From Proteles cristata cristata (taxonomy: Eukaryota > Chordata > Mammalia > Carnivora > Hyaenidae), in assembly GCA_017311185.1 (NCBI GenBank), contig JAESUZ010003088.1, forward strand, positions 1,116,001 to 1,180,000: 64,000 bases of DNA, written 5' to 3'. The translations under genes and the position numbers were made by a program. Each line of letters opens with the position of its first letter. Positions within the stretch are counted from its first letter, which is position 1. A model generated the notes under the pieces. The model saw nothing but the letters and a program-made list of their open reading frames with translations. It was not told the origin of the DNA and made no database searches. Positions 32,011-42,665 of the stretch are shown piece after piece.

Positions 32011-34704
32011 ATGGAGGAGCTTAAGAGTGTTGGGCAAAAAGGAGGTAAGACCATGGGTATCCATAACACTTTAGGAAGTATTTCTCTGAAAGGGAACATA
32101 AAAATAATCTGATATCAAAAAATAATAATAATCTGGTATCTAAAGAAGATTGGAAGTGAAGGATATATGATTTTCATATTTCTTGTTTGTACATTTGTTT
32201 TTAATGTGGGATATTAGAATGTGGTTTTTGAGGATCACAAGAAGAGAGAAAAAGAGGGAAAGAGAGTGGGAAGGAAAGAAAAGAGAGAAAATGAGTGAAA
32301 GAGAAATTATCTGTATCTCCTGCTTGCTAATGAGGAAGAGGTATCTTTTGTTTTTTATTCTATGAGGCTGAAAATGTTGTCCAAATACAATTTTTTGAAC
32401 ACCACCTAAGTACAGTACAAGTCTTTGAATAACTTCCAAGGCCTTCTCAAAATATGTGAGAGGAAAATGACCTTATATTTTTCCTAGTTATAACTTTTTC
32501 TACATTTAGGGTTAACTTGTTTGACATCCAGTTTATTCTCCCTTCCTATACCCACTCTATTGCCTAAATCAAAAACTCAGTGTTCATTTTTGTGATTTAC
32601 ACACACGCGAAATGACATACATACAAGAATGTGTTTGGGTTTGCGATGGACTTAACTGAAAAGTTGATGGTGATACATTCAAATAACTTAAAATGGAATG
32701 TAGCAGTTTTTAATGCTTCTTTACCTTTCTCCTCTTTTCCTCCCTTTTCTGCTATTTATCATAAAGAAGCACCACTATTTTTTAAAAATTTTATCCATTT
32801 TATCATCTCTTTCCAACCAATGCTCACAGGTACTCATTTTCAAATTCCAGTTGACCTGCTATGGTGTCTTACTGAACACAATTTCTTCCATATCAAGTAT
32901 GACATTCTCTGTAAAGATAGTTTTTTCAACCTTTTACAAAAGTTGGTATCCCCTCTTCTGGTCACAGCTGGTACATCTACCCACCCTAATGCAATGTAAT
33001 TAATGCCAAATAGAGATAGTCTGGTAAACCACTATAGTTTTCTCTATAAAAGAGACTTTTGAAGACCAGCCAAAATCTTCAGTCTGTGTAAAATGCAGGT
33101 GTGTTAACAGCTATTATAATAAATTGGAACACCTGTTAAAAAGTCTGAATTCCAGCTTTCTCTTCAATTCCAGCTGCAAGGCAGTGTCTTCACTTATCCA
33201 TTAAATAATGCCAGAAAACATTACATGAAAGACAAGCCAATATTTTCATCTGTTCCTAAGCAGTTTTCAAAATCTGTGCCTTCCTCCAATTCTGCCTTTA
33301 TGGAAGGATTTCCAGAACATCAGCAAGTGGTTTTTGAGGATTTGATAGAAAAAGCTGATGGTGGTTTAATATTTGGGGGTTTGATATTTTTTAGTGTTTT
33401 CCTTTTCCCTTCTTATTGGCATATCTCCCAAATTTCATTTTTGACAGTCAAATTTATACATAAAATTAATATATGTATTTAACACAATCAGATTATTTAA
33501 GTATACTGTAACATTACTTTTGGCTTTTCATAAAAAATTCTTTGGTTTTTGTTTTGTTTTTTTCTTCATTTCTCATGAAATAAATTATTGTTTGGGGAAA
33601 GAAATTCCAATACTAATGATGTATTTTGTACTTTTCTTTGAATCACATTTTGCCTAAAAGTATAGAAATTCATATATTTATAAAGGCATTTTAGTAAGAA
33701 ACATTAAATAAAAACCTATTTACATAGTTGGATGAAGTAAATAGAATTTTAACTTTGAAATTTTCCCTAAAGAAAGCTGAGCATATAACTAATTAAGAGA
33801 GATTCTGAGTAAAAATGCTCTTATTAGTAGAAAATAAAAGTATTTGCATGCAACACTCTCATCAATGCAAATAAAATTAAGTATATCTATTTAACAAAGC
33901 ATTCATATTAAAAAATGGCTGGATGACTTTTACACTGGTGGCATATGTGGGATGGTTGCCTTAATATATCACTTCTGTGTCATAGGAGGAAGTCACATTA
34001 AGAGTCTCTAGTTGAATCTACAAGTTTTGAGGGGGAAGGGTTCTCCCCTCATACAGAATAAGATAGCAAGAACATCATTTAAAAGCTATCAGCAAGCTAA
34101 AGTTTGAAATGTACACCCATTTTAAATTTTGCTCTAACTTAACTTGTTATAGTTCCAAATATATATTATTTGAGAGCAATCTATTACTTTTTCTGTGCCT
34201 GTTATATCTTGATGACAATATACAAAGCTAAGATTTTTAAAATAATAATTTCAAGAGCCCAAAGATAGTCTAAAAGAGATGTTGAGTCACAACAAGTGTT
34301 GAAAAGCTCAATTAAGGGCAAATGAAACTGAATCTCAACATGAAGACCATTTGGCAGTCACCAGGGAAAGGCACACTTTCTCAAAGATAACCGGGACTAG
34401 CTGCAAAAGACCAAGAATGATTGAGCACCAAGAGAAACCATCAGTCAACTTTTAGAGTCACTGAAAACAGCACTCAAGAGGTCCACCAGGCCAAGTGACC
34501 ACCTTTGAAGGAGACTGAAACCAAGTACAGCATGAAGGCCGCTAAGCTGCTGCTGATGAAAAAACATGCCGCGTGTTAAGGTACCAGGAGCAGAGAAAAA
34601 CAATGTTTCAAATATGAGCCCAAACTCCTCTTCAGTACCGAAATTATCATTAGCTTAATATTTGAATGTGTCATTTTCATTCTGTCTTGAAGTAGAAATA
34701 TATG
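32011..34704. other. AT-rich region with no supported gene
   Basis: A purine-rich low-complexity tract (GA-rich, 32235-32308) is the only clear structure. A 122-codon frame (32631-32999) and an overlapping 96-codon frame have no recognisable domain and use Phe/Leu/Ser-rich AT-driven codons, so they look like chance frames. The 34.25-34.62 kb part is less AT-rich and could be a fragment of an old repeat that I cannot name. Confidence 0.4.
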
Positions 34705-34960
34705 CCCAAGTCAGGAGTTAATAAACATTTCCATACAGGTCCACATAGTAAATGCTTAGGATTTGCAGGGTACAGTTTCTGGCAATGGTTGTGTTCTAAT
34801 AAAATGTTGTTAATGGACCCTAAAATTTTCATTGGAGTTACTTTTTTCACATTTCATGAAATATTCTTTGGATTTCTCCAACCATTTAAAAGTTTTAAAG
34901 TAGTCTTAGTTCACAGCCATACAAAAACCAGTGATGGGCTAGATTAAACCTGTGGACTGT
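34705..34960 (+). repeat. hAT/Charlie-type MER fossil
   Basis: 'ccacatagtaaatgcttaggatttgcaggg', 'ggttgtgttctaataaaatgttg', 'tcatgaaatattctttggatttctccaacc' (in parts) and 'tgggctagattaaacctgtggactgtag' match the order of a non-autonomous hAT fossil carrying a 'tggccgtagtttgc'-type end. A related copy is at 45012-45331 on the other strand. Confidence 0.6.
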
Positions 34961-34999
34961 AGATTAGAAAGGTTATATTGAGCCAGCTATAGAGTGCAT

Positions 35000-35495
35000 C
35001 TGTCAGCCTTTGCTACATGAAAAACCACTCCAGAACTTCAATGGGTGAAAAAAAAATCACCTTTTATTGCTCATGGTTTTGAGGGCCAGTAATTTGGACA
35101 AGGCTCAGGGAGATAATTCTGATCTGGGCCAAGTTTGGCTGTTCTTAACTGGACTTACCATATGTCTGAGGCTTTACCTGGGAAGAGTGGATGCTGATAG
35201 GCTTGTTTAGGACAGCTGCTGATAGTTATCAGAGCTTCTCTCATCACAGTCTCCCCTCATCTCAACAGGATCCCTGCACTTGCTCAGAGAGCAGTTAAAG
35301 GTTTCCAGTAGCATGAGAGCAAAGAACTGCAAGGGCATTTGAGGCTAAGGCTTGAAAGACACAAATGTCACCTCCATTGCATTCTCCTAATCAATTACAA
35401 GTCACAAAGCTGGCCCCAATTCAAGGGGTGAGGAAAGAAACACTCTTGAAAGGAGTAGCTGCAAAGAATTGGGGCCATTTTTATAACCTACCACA
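35000..35495 (-). repeat. Old LTR-like interspersed repeat, family not named
   Basis: 'gtcagcctttgctacatgaa', 'cttttattgctcatggttttg', 'gcaagggcatttgaggc', 'aaatgtcacctccattgcattc' and 'ggccccaattcaaggggtg' follow an order seen in a common mammalian LTR-like repeat. Two other probable relatives are at 46905-47215 and 61010-61405. Confidence 0.4.
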
Positions 35496-35567
35496 CTAAG
35501 CTCGCAAAGGCCTTTAAATAGATATTGTAGCAACATTTGAAACTGAGGCAATTAAAATAACACTCTA

Positions 35568-35767
35568 AGGGCATCTGGGTGGCTCAGTTGGGTTTGAGCT
35601 CCAGACTCTTGATTTCTGTTCAGGTCATGATCTTAGGATCATAGGATTGAGCCACATGTTGGGCAACATGCTGAGTGTGGAACCTGCTGGGGATTCTCTC
35701 TCTCTCCTTCTGCCCCTTTCCCCTGCTCACACAATCTCTAAAATAAAAAAAATTAATTAAAAAAAAT
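35568..35767 (+). mobile_element. Carnivore tRNA-Lys SINE, plus strand (type C, old)
   Basis: 'gggcatctgggtggctcagtt', 'ggtcatgatcttaggatca', 'gggattctctctctctcc' and an A-rich tail with ttaattaa. The B box is degraded. Duplications aaaataacactcta (35554-35567) and aaaacaatgctcta (35768-35781) have two mismatches. Confidence 0.92.
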
Positions 35768-35781
35768 AAAACAATGCTCTA

Positions 35782-36354
35782 GAGTCTATCACAACAGATT
35801 CCAATGGTATGAAATAAAGAAGATTTACATTTGTCACCCCAAAACCAATACCATGGATTCCTTAGTACGCATTGGTTTTAAATGTCTTTCATTCTGAGTT
35901 TACATTTTGTATGACCTTTACTACACTGTAACCTTAGTTCTTCAAACTACTGTTGTTGGTGTGCAATTGATCTGCTTTTTTTTTTTATGGGCATGTCTGC
36001 ATTAAGTGCTTCAAAATAAATAGCAACAGATATTTTTATCCCAAATAGTAAAATGACAAAATTTTATATAAAAGGGTCTTATTAGAAGAATGAAAAATTA
36101 AAACAGCTCTGTATTAAGAGAATAGTACAAATCATTAGAATATTAACTTTCATTTATTTTTAGCATTTTTATTATGGTATTTAACAGTAGTTATGATTAA
36201 CCTCAACCAACGAAAGGAAATACTTGTCGTTGGTTGGGGTAAGATTCTGTTTCTTTCTTTTTTTTTTAATTAAAGTGCTTTATATTCAAAGCAATTTTTT
36301 TTTCTTCAAGGGAATGTAATTTAGACATGAGAATCCTGAGGTTAAGATGGTAAT
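35782..36354. other. No recognisable feature
   Basis: AT-rich; T-runs at 35975-35985 and 36259-36268. No supported frame. Confidence 0.4.
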
Positions 36355-36365
36355 ATAAAAATGCA

Positions 36366-36579
36366 AGGGCACCAAGGTGGCTCAGTTGGTTAAGTGTCCA
36401 ATTTTGGCTCAGGTCATGATCTCACAGTTCGTGGGTTCAAACCCCACGTTAGGCTCTGTGCTGACAGCTCAGAGCCTGGAGCCTGCTTCAGATTCTGGGT
36501 CTCTCTCTCCCTCTGCCTTTCCCCTGCTTGTGCTCTGTCTCTCCTTCAAAAATAAATGAATATTGAAAAAAAAAAATAA
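36366..36579 (+). mobile_element. Carnivore tRNA-Lys SINE, plus strand (type B)
   Basis: 'gggcaccaaggtggctcagttgg', 'ggtcatgatctcacagttcgtgg' with a good B-box-like 'ggttcaaaccc', 'cagattctgggtctctctc' and a long A-rich tail. Exact 11-bp duplications ataaaaatgca at 36355-36365 and 36580-36590. Confidence 0.96.
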
Positions 36580-36590
36580 ATAAAAATGCA

Positions 36591-37159
36591 GATTTTTCTT
36601 TTTTGTATTTGGAATTTGAATACGGATGCCACAATATATGGGACCAAACCTACCTAGGAAACTAATCTTGCTATTCTAAGGAAACCATTCCAGTCTTTTC
36701 TCTCCATGGGAAATCAGCTGTTACTTGATTTGGCATGCAATATAGGCATTAAATATTTTTGCTAAAATTTCTCACTAAAACTGTCAAAGCTACATAGTTT
36801 GTTATAAGTAACTAACAACTCCTTGAAAATCTAGGAGTTTCTTGTGAGGACTCTTCATCAAGGAAGCTATAATATTAGAGCTTTTTTAAAAAAAAAAAAA
36901 AAAAACTATAAATTAAACTCACAGGGGCAAATGATCAAATTAGATACCAGCACACTCTTGTGCATATGTTAACTTTGTATGGAGGTCAATTTACCAGAAC
37001 AAAATTTATTCTTAGAAAGAAATTGTTAAAGGTTACTTTTACTTTACCATTGATATTTGCATTTTTTGAATATTGCAAATTTTACTTGTCCATATTATTA
37101 TTAAGTAATATTCTAGCAATCTATTATATCTAAAATGAGTGTCATTTATTTTACTCACA
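36591..37159. other. No recognisable feature; an A-run
   Basis: AT-rich sequence containing an A-run at about 36889-36905. No upstream element body was recognised, so this may be a plain homopolymer. No supported frame. Confidence 0.35.
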
Positions 37160-37346
37160 AATCTGCAGTTTGGCCAGGGCATGGCCCTGTCACAGGTAGT
37201 GACAGATTATCCGCTCTGTTTGTCTTGGCATTGACTGCAGTGGTTTGTAGTCTGGGCTTAGAAGCAGTTGAAGGCTGGTTTCCTCATGTACCTGGTAGTT
37301 AATGCTAGTTGTCAGCTCTGAGCTTAGCTCAGGCTGTCAGCCAAGA

Positions 37347-38165
37347 CACCTACTGTGTCCCTCAAAAACATGTTCATGTTCTAATCTCTGGAACTTATAA
37401 ATATGTTATGTTACGTGGATGTTTGTGTCCCCTAAAAATGTGTATGTTGAAGCCTAAATCCCCAGTGTGATAGTATTTGGAGGTGGGAACTTTGGGAGGT
37501 AATTAAGTCAGGAGGATGGAGCCTTCTTAAATGGGAATAGTCTCATAAAAAGAGACGAGAGCTGTACCATATGAGGATACAGCAAGAAGACACCATCTGT
37601 AAACCAGGCTAGCACTCTGAGCTCAAACTTCCATCCTCCAGAACTGTGAAAAATACGGGTTTGTTGTTTAAGCTACCCACTCTATCTCCTGTTGTATATA
37701 ATACCCTGTTACAGAAGCCTGGACCAACCAGGACACACTGCAAAAAGAAATAAATTTCAATTATGGTTGCAAATCAGCTGGCCTTGTGATGGAGAGATGA
37801 AAGTATCCAGGTGAGCAGTATCTAGTAGCATGAGTCCTTAAAATGGGAGAAGAAAAGACAGGAGAATCATTCTCCTGAATTAATCAGGAGAGTGATGCCA
37901 TGTGAAAAAACTTGACTGTTATTAATAGCTTTGAAGATGGAGGAAGTAGCCCATGAGATGGGGAAGGTGAGCAGTTTCTGAAAGCTGCAAAAATGAGGAA
38001 ACAGACTTTCTCCTAGGGCCTCCAGAAAGGACCAAGACCTGTTAACAGCTTGATCTAACAGCACAGTGAACCATGTTTCAGACTTCCAACCTACGAAACT
38101 AGAAGATAACAAATATATGTTGTTTGAAGCCAGGAAATGTGTAGTAAGTAATTTATTGCAACATC
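37347..38165 (+). mobile_element. MaLR-type LTR, plus strand, itself interrupted
   Basis: Left end 'tgtgtccctcaaaaacatgttc', 'tctaatctctggaactta' and, after an insert, 'catgagtccttaaaatgg', 'gctttgaagatggaggaagtagcccatgag' (in part), 'tctcctagggcctccagaaagg' and 'ttccaacctacgaaactagaag', ending 'gttgtttgaagccagg'. This is MaLR LTR order on the plus strand. Confidence 0.55.
37405..37740 (+). mobile_element. MLT1-type MaLR LTR nested in another LTR
   Basis: 'gtgtcccctaaaaatgtgta', 'gttgaagcctaaatccccagtgtgatag', 'ggaggtgggaactttgggaggtaattaag', 'cataaaaagagacgagagc', 'aagaagacaccatctgtaaacc', 'ctccagaactgtgaaaaatac' in order is a nearly complete MLT1-type LTR. Solitary: no internal sequence. 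Confidence 0.75.
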
Positions 38166-38420
38166 AGTGGGGAAAAAGAGTACACCTACACAAGCCTTAC
38201 TGTGTGACCAGGGCTTCCTCACAATATGGTGGATGGGCTCCAAAGGCAAGACTTCTGAGAGATAGAGGCAGATTGAGGTTGTATCACCTTCTTATGCCCT
38301 TGCTTCCAAAATCACACAGCATCACTTCTGTATCTGCTCATCAAGGCAGTCAGTATCTCACTCACATTCAATAACAGGGAACTAGACCCAGTCCTGGAGT
38401 CAAAAATATGGCAGTTGCCA

Positions 38421-39162
38421 TGTTTTAATACAGTATTCCAAAACCATTTTATCTGCTACTCGTGCTGATAAATTAACGTCCATAATTTGAGTCATCTCAA
38501 GCAACACTGTCTTTAGATACAGCCAATTGAAAAGTTTCCCATATCTTGTAACCCCAAATCCTCCCTACATCCAAGTTCCTTTCCCTTATATCAAGTGGCT
38601 AATGCCTAAAAACTTGCCATGCCAAATTAACTCTGTGAAGAAAAGTGTGATGTGTGTGGTAAGCAAAATTATCAGGTAGTATAAGCTCACTGTCAGAGTC
38701 ACTGATTGCTACCTCCACACTCAAAGTGACTTCTGGAGGTGAACTAGATGATCAGTGGTATAAATCCACTTGGGCTCCCATCACAGCTCCATCATACTCA
38801 CAGTTTAGTGTCAGAGGAACCACCTGTGCAGCAGTGGGGCCATTTGGTTATTGAAACCCTAACTCCAGCAGTACTCACTCATCTTCATTATCTATATACT
38901 TACTGTTGTTCTCTGCCCTTTGGACTCTGACTTAGCAGTCCCAGACCACCTGTTCTGTGCCCTATCCTTGCTCTGGCATTTCTGGTCTGTGCTTCTGACG
39001 GAGCTCTGCTCCTTATTCAGAAGCCATGATGCTGCTGCCATTTTCAGCCTGCCCCTTTTCCCCTATCATCCACAAGTTTTTAGATTTTTGCAGTACAAAG
39101 TAAATCACAACTATAGAAATTACAAACATAGCAGGGATCTATGTATCTACCACCTTGATTGA
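38421..39162. other. No recognisable gene
   Basis: Moderately GC-rich part at 38.7-39.05 kb with short frames (60 and 80 codons) and no motif. No supported repeat. Confidence 0.35.
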
Positions 39163-39172
39163 AAAGATGCGA

Positions 39173-39385
39173 GGGGCACCTGGGTGGCTCAGTCAGCTGG
39201 ACGGCTTACTTTCACTCAGGTCATGATACCCCAAGTTCATGGGTTTGAGCCTGACATCAGGCTCTGTGCTTACATCTCCAAGCCTGGAGCCTGCTTTGGA
39301 TTCTGTGTCTCCCTTTATTTCTACCCCTCTTCCACTCACACTCTGTCTGTCTCTCAAAAGTAAATAAACATTAAAAAAAAAAATT
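39173..39385 (+). mobile_element. Carnivore tRNA-Lys SINE, plus strand (type B)
   Basis: 'ggggcacctgggtggctcagtc', 'ggtcatgataccccaagttcatgg', 'ggattctgtgtctccc' and 'caaaagtaaataaacatt' tail. Duplications aaagatgcga (39163-39172) and aaagatgtga (39386-39395) with one mismatch. Confidence 0.95.
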
Positions 39386-39395
39386 AAAGATGTGA

Positions 39396-40154
39396 ACCAT
39401 CCCTCATTCTTCCTTCAAATCACTCTAAAAAATAAGTAAAATGAACATGTTCAGAAAGTGCCTCTCATTCTTTCCTTGCCTCCCTTTCCCACTATTCTGA
39501 AGTTGATGTTCATCATTTTCATGCATGGCTATTATATTTCCACCATTTTTGGCTTAATACATTTATTTGTAAACAAAGGAATTATTAAGTAAATGAAAGC
39601 GTGTATCATTTTTGAAAATAACTAGCATTCTGTAAGTACTACATAAATGGCCAAAGCTTAGGAAACCGTTTCTAACATCGCTATTTTAGGAGATTATAGG
39701 AAAATAAGCCGTACAGCTATTATCGTCTTCAGATGGCCACAACTTCTCAGTCTAGTCCCTCTCTCGCAAGCATACCAGTCAATCAAAATGGATCATGGAA
39801 CTCTTTCCTGATAGTTCTCCTCCAACACCCTGATCCACTAAACCACTACTGATGTGCAATATTTGATGTGGGAGTCAAAATCTATTTTCTACCTTTAACA
39901 TGAACTTGTTTTTCAGCACAATGGCTGAGAAATATTTAATGTAGAGATGTGGGAATTGGGGACACAGCAGGAAAGCATATGACAGAACACAGTCTGCCGT
40001 TACCAGTCAGAGGCAGGCAGAACCTTAGTGAGGGGGCTCGGTGTTCAAGGCAAGAGTCTACGATGAAAGCAAAAAAAGAGAGGTTAAATCTGACATGAAT
40101 CTCACAAACTTTGCTTTCCTGCTTCTCATCACCTAAAGTCCCGCTATTTTTCAT
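39396..40154. other. No recognisable feature
   Basis: Flanks of the SINE look like unique or very old sequence. An 86-codon minus-strand frame at 39.94-40.2 kb overlaps the start of the L2 and is not supported as a gene. Confidence 0.35.
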
Positions 40155-40540
40155 AGGATGAAGCCCAAACTCGCAGCAGATATTCCTGGCCTCCACGGGC
40201 TACCTGCTCATCTACCTATCTTCAGAAGAGACCCATATGCTTTTTCTCTCATATGCAATCTTCCGTCTCATCGGTAGAATAATGTACTGTTCCACAATAC
40301 ATGCTTATAAATCTGTGAGATTTAATGTGGCCTTTCCTTACAAAGAATCCTGTCTAGATATTCTGTTCTTTCCCCACCTCACCCCATTCTATTCTCTACC
40401 TAGAAAAGTCTAAGTTTTTAAGGCTTAGCCCAGAGAACAGGAAACAACATCCATTCCCTCTTCTCATTTTCCATCGAACTTCGCTTAGTCTATGGTTGGG
40501 CAGCTCTCACCACGTTGTGCAGTGGTTATCCGTTTGTGGA
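40155..40540 (+). repeat. L2 LINE fragment, plus strand
   Basis: 'aggatgaagcccaaactcgcag', 'cctggcctccacgggctacctgc', 'ccccacctcaccccattctattctc' and 'tttttaaggcttagcccagag' (in order) follow the L2 ORF2-end/3' layout. Diverged. Confidence 0.6.
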
Positions 40541-41036
40541 TTCCTAGTTCGGTGAACATGACTAGCTCTTAATCTCTATAACCTAGAATTGTTCATAGCA
40601 CTAAATATGTTTTGAATCAATAATTTCCACAGTTTCATCTGGGGAAGACCCTATGCTAATATGGCAAATGATTGACAAGAAACGTTTTTAAGTTTAGTAT
40701 TGTAAGTAGCCCCTTTTCCTCACTGTGCTTTGCCAGTGAAACTGTAGAATAAAAACGAGGCTTTACTTGTGGTCCATTATAGGAAATCACAAGAAGTGGG
40801 CTTGTTAACTTTCATGAATGATGAAATCAATCAAACTTAACAAAGATAACCAAAATATGGTAGCAAACAGAAGAGACATTTCTCTATCTTAAGACAGAAG
40901 TATCATCTGAAAAGGATGCTTTCAGAAATAAATGTGGTAGTCACTGAGCTAGGTTGATTTATACATCTGGAAGATCATATGTTTCTTACTGTACATAGGC
41001 ATCAAGTAACAATTCAAGAGGTTAAGTTTTTAATTT
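40541..41036. other. No recognisable feature
   Basis: About 500 bp of AT-rich unique-looking DNA. Confidence 0.4.
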
Positions 41037-41052
41037 AATTTGTGTTTGGCTA

Positions 41053-41278
41053 GGAGCGCCTGGGTGGCTTAGTTGGTGAAGCGTCCGACTTTCACTTAGG
41101 TCATGATCTCGCGGTTCGTGGGTTCGAGCCCCGCGTCGGGCTCTGTGCTGGCTGCCAGCTCGGAGCCTGGAGCCTGTTTCAGTCTGACTCCCTCTCTCTC
41201 TGGGCCTCCCCTACTCACGCTGTCTCTCTCTCTCTCTCTCCTAGAAATAAATAAAACATTAAATTTTTTTTTTTTTTT
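41053..41278 (+). mobile_element. Young carnivore SINE, plus strand (type A)
   Basis: Best preserved SINE in the window: 'gcgcctgggtggcttagttgg', 'gtcatgatctcgcggttcgtgg', B box ggttcgagccc (41121-41131), type A body and the tail 'ctagaaataaataaaacatt'. Duplications aatttgtgtttggcta (41037-41052) and aatttgagtttggcta (41279-41294) differ once. Between the A-rich tail and the duplication lies an unusual run of about 15 T. Confidence 0.97.
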
Positions 41279-41374
41279 AATTTGAGTTTGGCTAAGGTTT
41301 GAATGACTAACAACGGTTGTTTAGGATTTAAAACTTTTTTTTTTCCTTTAAACTTTCCTGCTTTTTGAATATAA

Positions 41375-41450
41375 ATCTATAGCATCAATCATGTCTTGCA
41401 TATAACAGGCCTCTAGTAAATATTTGTTGGAGATGAGTATGAATAGATGC
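41375..41450 (+). repeat. L2 LINE 3' end fragment
   Basis: 'atgtcttgcatataacaggcctctagtaaatatttgttgg' (in part) with a decayed 'atgagtatgaatagatg' end fits the L2 3' terminus. Confidence 0.5.
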
Positions 41451-42650
41451 CTCCATTAACCCATGTGTGTTCTCTCAAAAAACCAGAATGTAGGATCTTT
41501 AAATTTATTTTTCCTGAACATCTAATTTGCAGCTATGGGCTTGACATAGAATTTCTAACACTATTTTCACAGACCTATAACCATTGGTTCCTCTAAAGTA
41601 TACTGAGTGTCTAATCTTAAGCTATTTTCAATCTATTTTTATTTATCTTCACTTTTTACTCAGGGATTAATTATAAAGAGGTACATTTCAGGATGTACTT
41701 TATGACCCACTGACCATTACTTTTTATGTTTAATGTTCATTTCTTTAGACAAAAACACATTTAATCACCCTAATATAAGTATAGTTTATAGTATCCAAAA
41801 TATTTGACTTTGAATTGAAAATAGACTCAATTCAGATAGAGAAATGCAAAGAGATCTGATAGGAATGGGGATAAAGAAAGAAAGAAACACATGACTAAAA
41901 GCAATTGTGCCAAAAGGTCCACAATTGCTATTGAGTTGTGAAATAAGGTCAATTTTTTATTTTTTCTTTTTCCCAAATTGAAATACATGCATGAGTGTGC
42001 ACGTATTAATTTTATAATCTTAAAACATTAACATTTTGTAATTAATTTGGGTTTACTCAAGGCAAGTCTACCTTGAAATCATTTCAATATGATGTTGGGA
42101 ATAAAGTGAACCTACTTGGATCCTCATCATGGCAGAGTCTTCCTCTTCAAAAGTGCCCCCAATGGCATTCACTGCCTCATCTAAGAGGTAAGGAATTTTA
42201 GATGACCTCCTATGGCCTATGTCACTATTGGAGGCTTAACTTTGCTGTGATGTAAATCTCTATAATTTTTGTCTTAAATTTTACTAATCTAGGGTTACCC
42301 TTATAAAGACCATTTGTAATGATCATTAGATCTGATAATTAACAGTTCCCCTTCCTAAAATTAAGCAGATTGGATATAATCCATACAGCAACCTGCACTG
42401 GCTAGCCGTTTGCTCCCATGTGCATTTCTGAAAATGATATTTTAATTCATGTAACCATATGGAATTAGAACTGTTTTACTCTACCAGAGGTTTCTGCTAT
42501 AATTCTCAGAAAAAAGGAAAAAAGGAACTTCCAAACGGGATTTATGTCAAGAGATTTCTATTATCTCATCGAAAAATGAAGGTTATTTCCCCCTTCATTT
42601 CCTGATTATAGTATACTTTTTGGGGAATCTTATGGCCTTAAAATGTGATA
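41451..42650. other. No confirmed gene; one tiny candidate exon
   Basis: AT-rich unique-looking sequence. At 42129-42187 there is an ATG in fair context followed by 19 further codons and a strong 5' splice-site-like GAG|GTAAGG; the frame stops at the splice-site TAA if unspliced. No protein family recognised. Confidence 0.35.
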
Positions 42651-42665
42651 AAGAATAGGGGTAGA

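Larger units (their letters stand above)
37160..38420 (-). repeat. Old LTR-like repeat split by nested MaLR LTRs
   Basis: The left part 37160-37346 ('aaatctgcagtttggccagggc', 'gctctgagcttagctcaggctgtcagcc') and the right part 38166-38420 ('gggcttcctcacaatatggtgg', 'gcttccaaaatcacacagcatcac') look like one reversed element with 'cctcacagcatggcgg' and 'gtcacgcagcgtcacttc'-type segments. Everything between belongs to inserted LTRs. Family not named. Confidence 0.45.

Noticed and set aside
32631..32999. 122-codon frame with overlapping 96-codon frame
   Set aside because: Phe/Ser/Leu-rich composition follows AT-rich DNA; no motif, and two frames open over the same stretch.
34250..34640. Processed pseudogene
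   Set aside because: The segment is less AT-rich, but no protein is recognisable, there is no poly-A tail and no flanking duplication.
36889..36905. A-run as the end of a retroposed gene copy
   Set aside because: The sequence before it shows no open frame or known gene and no flanking duplication was found.
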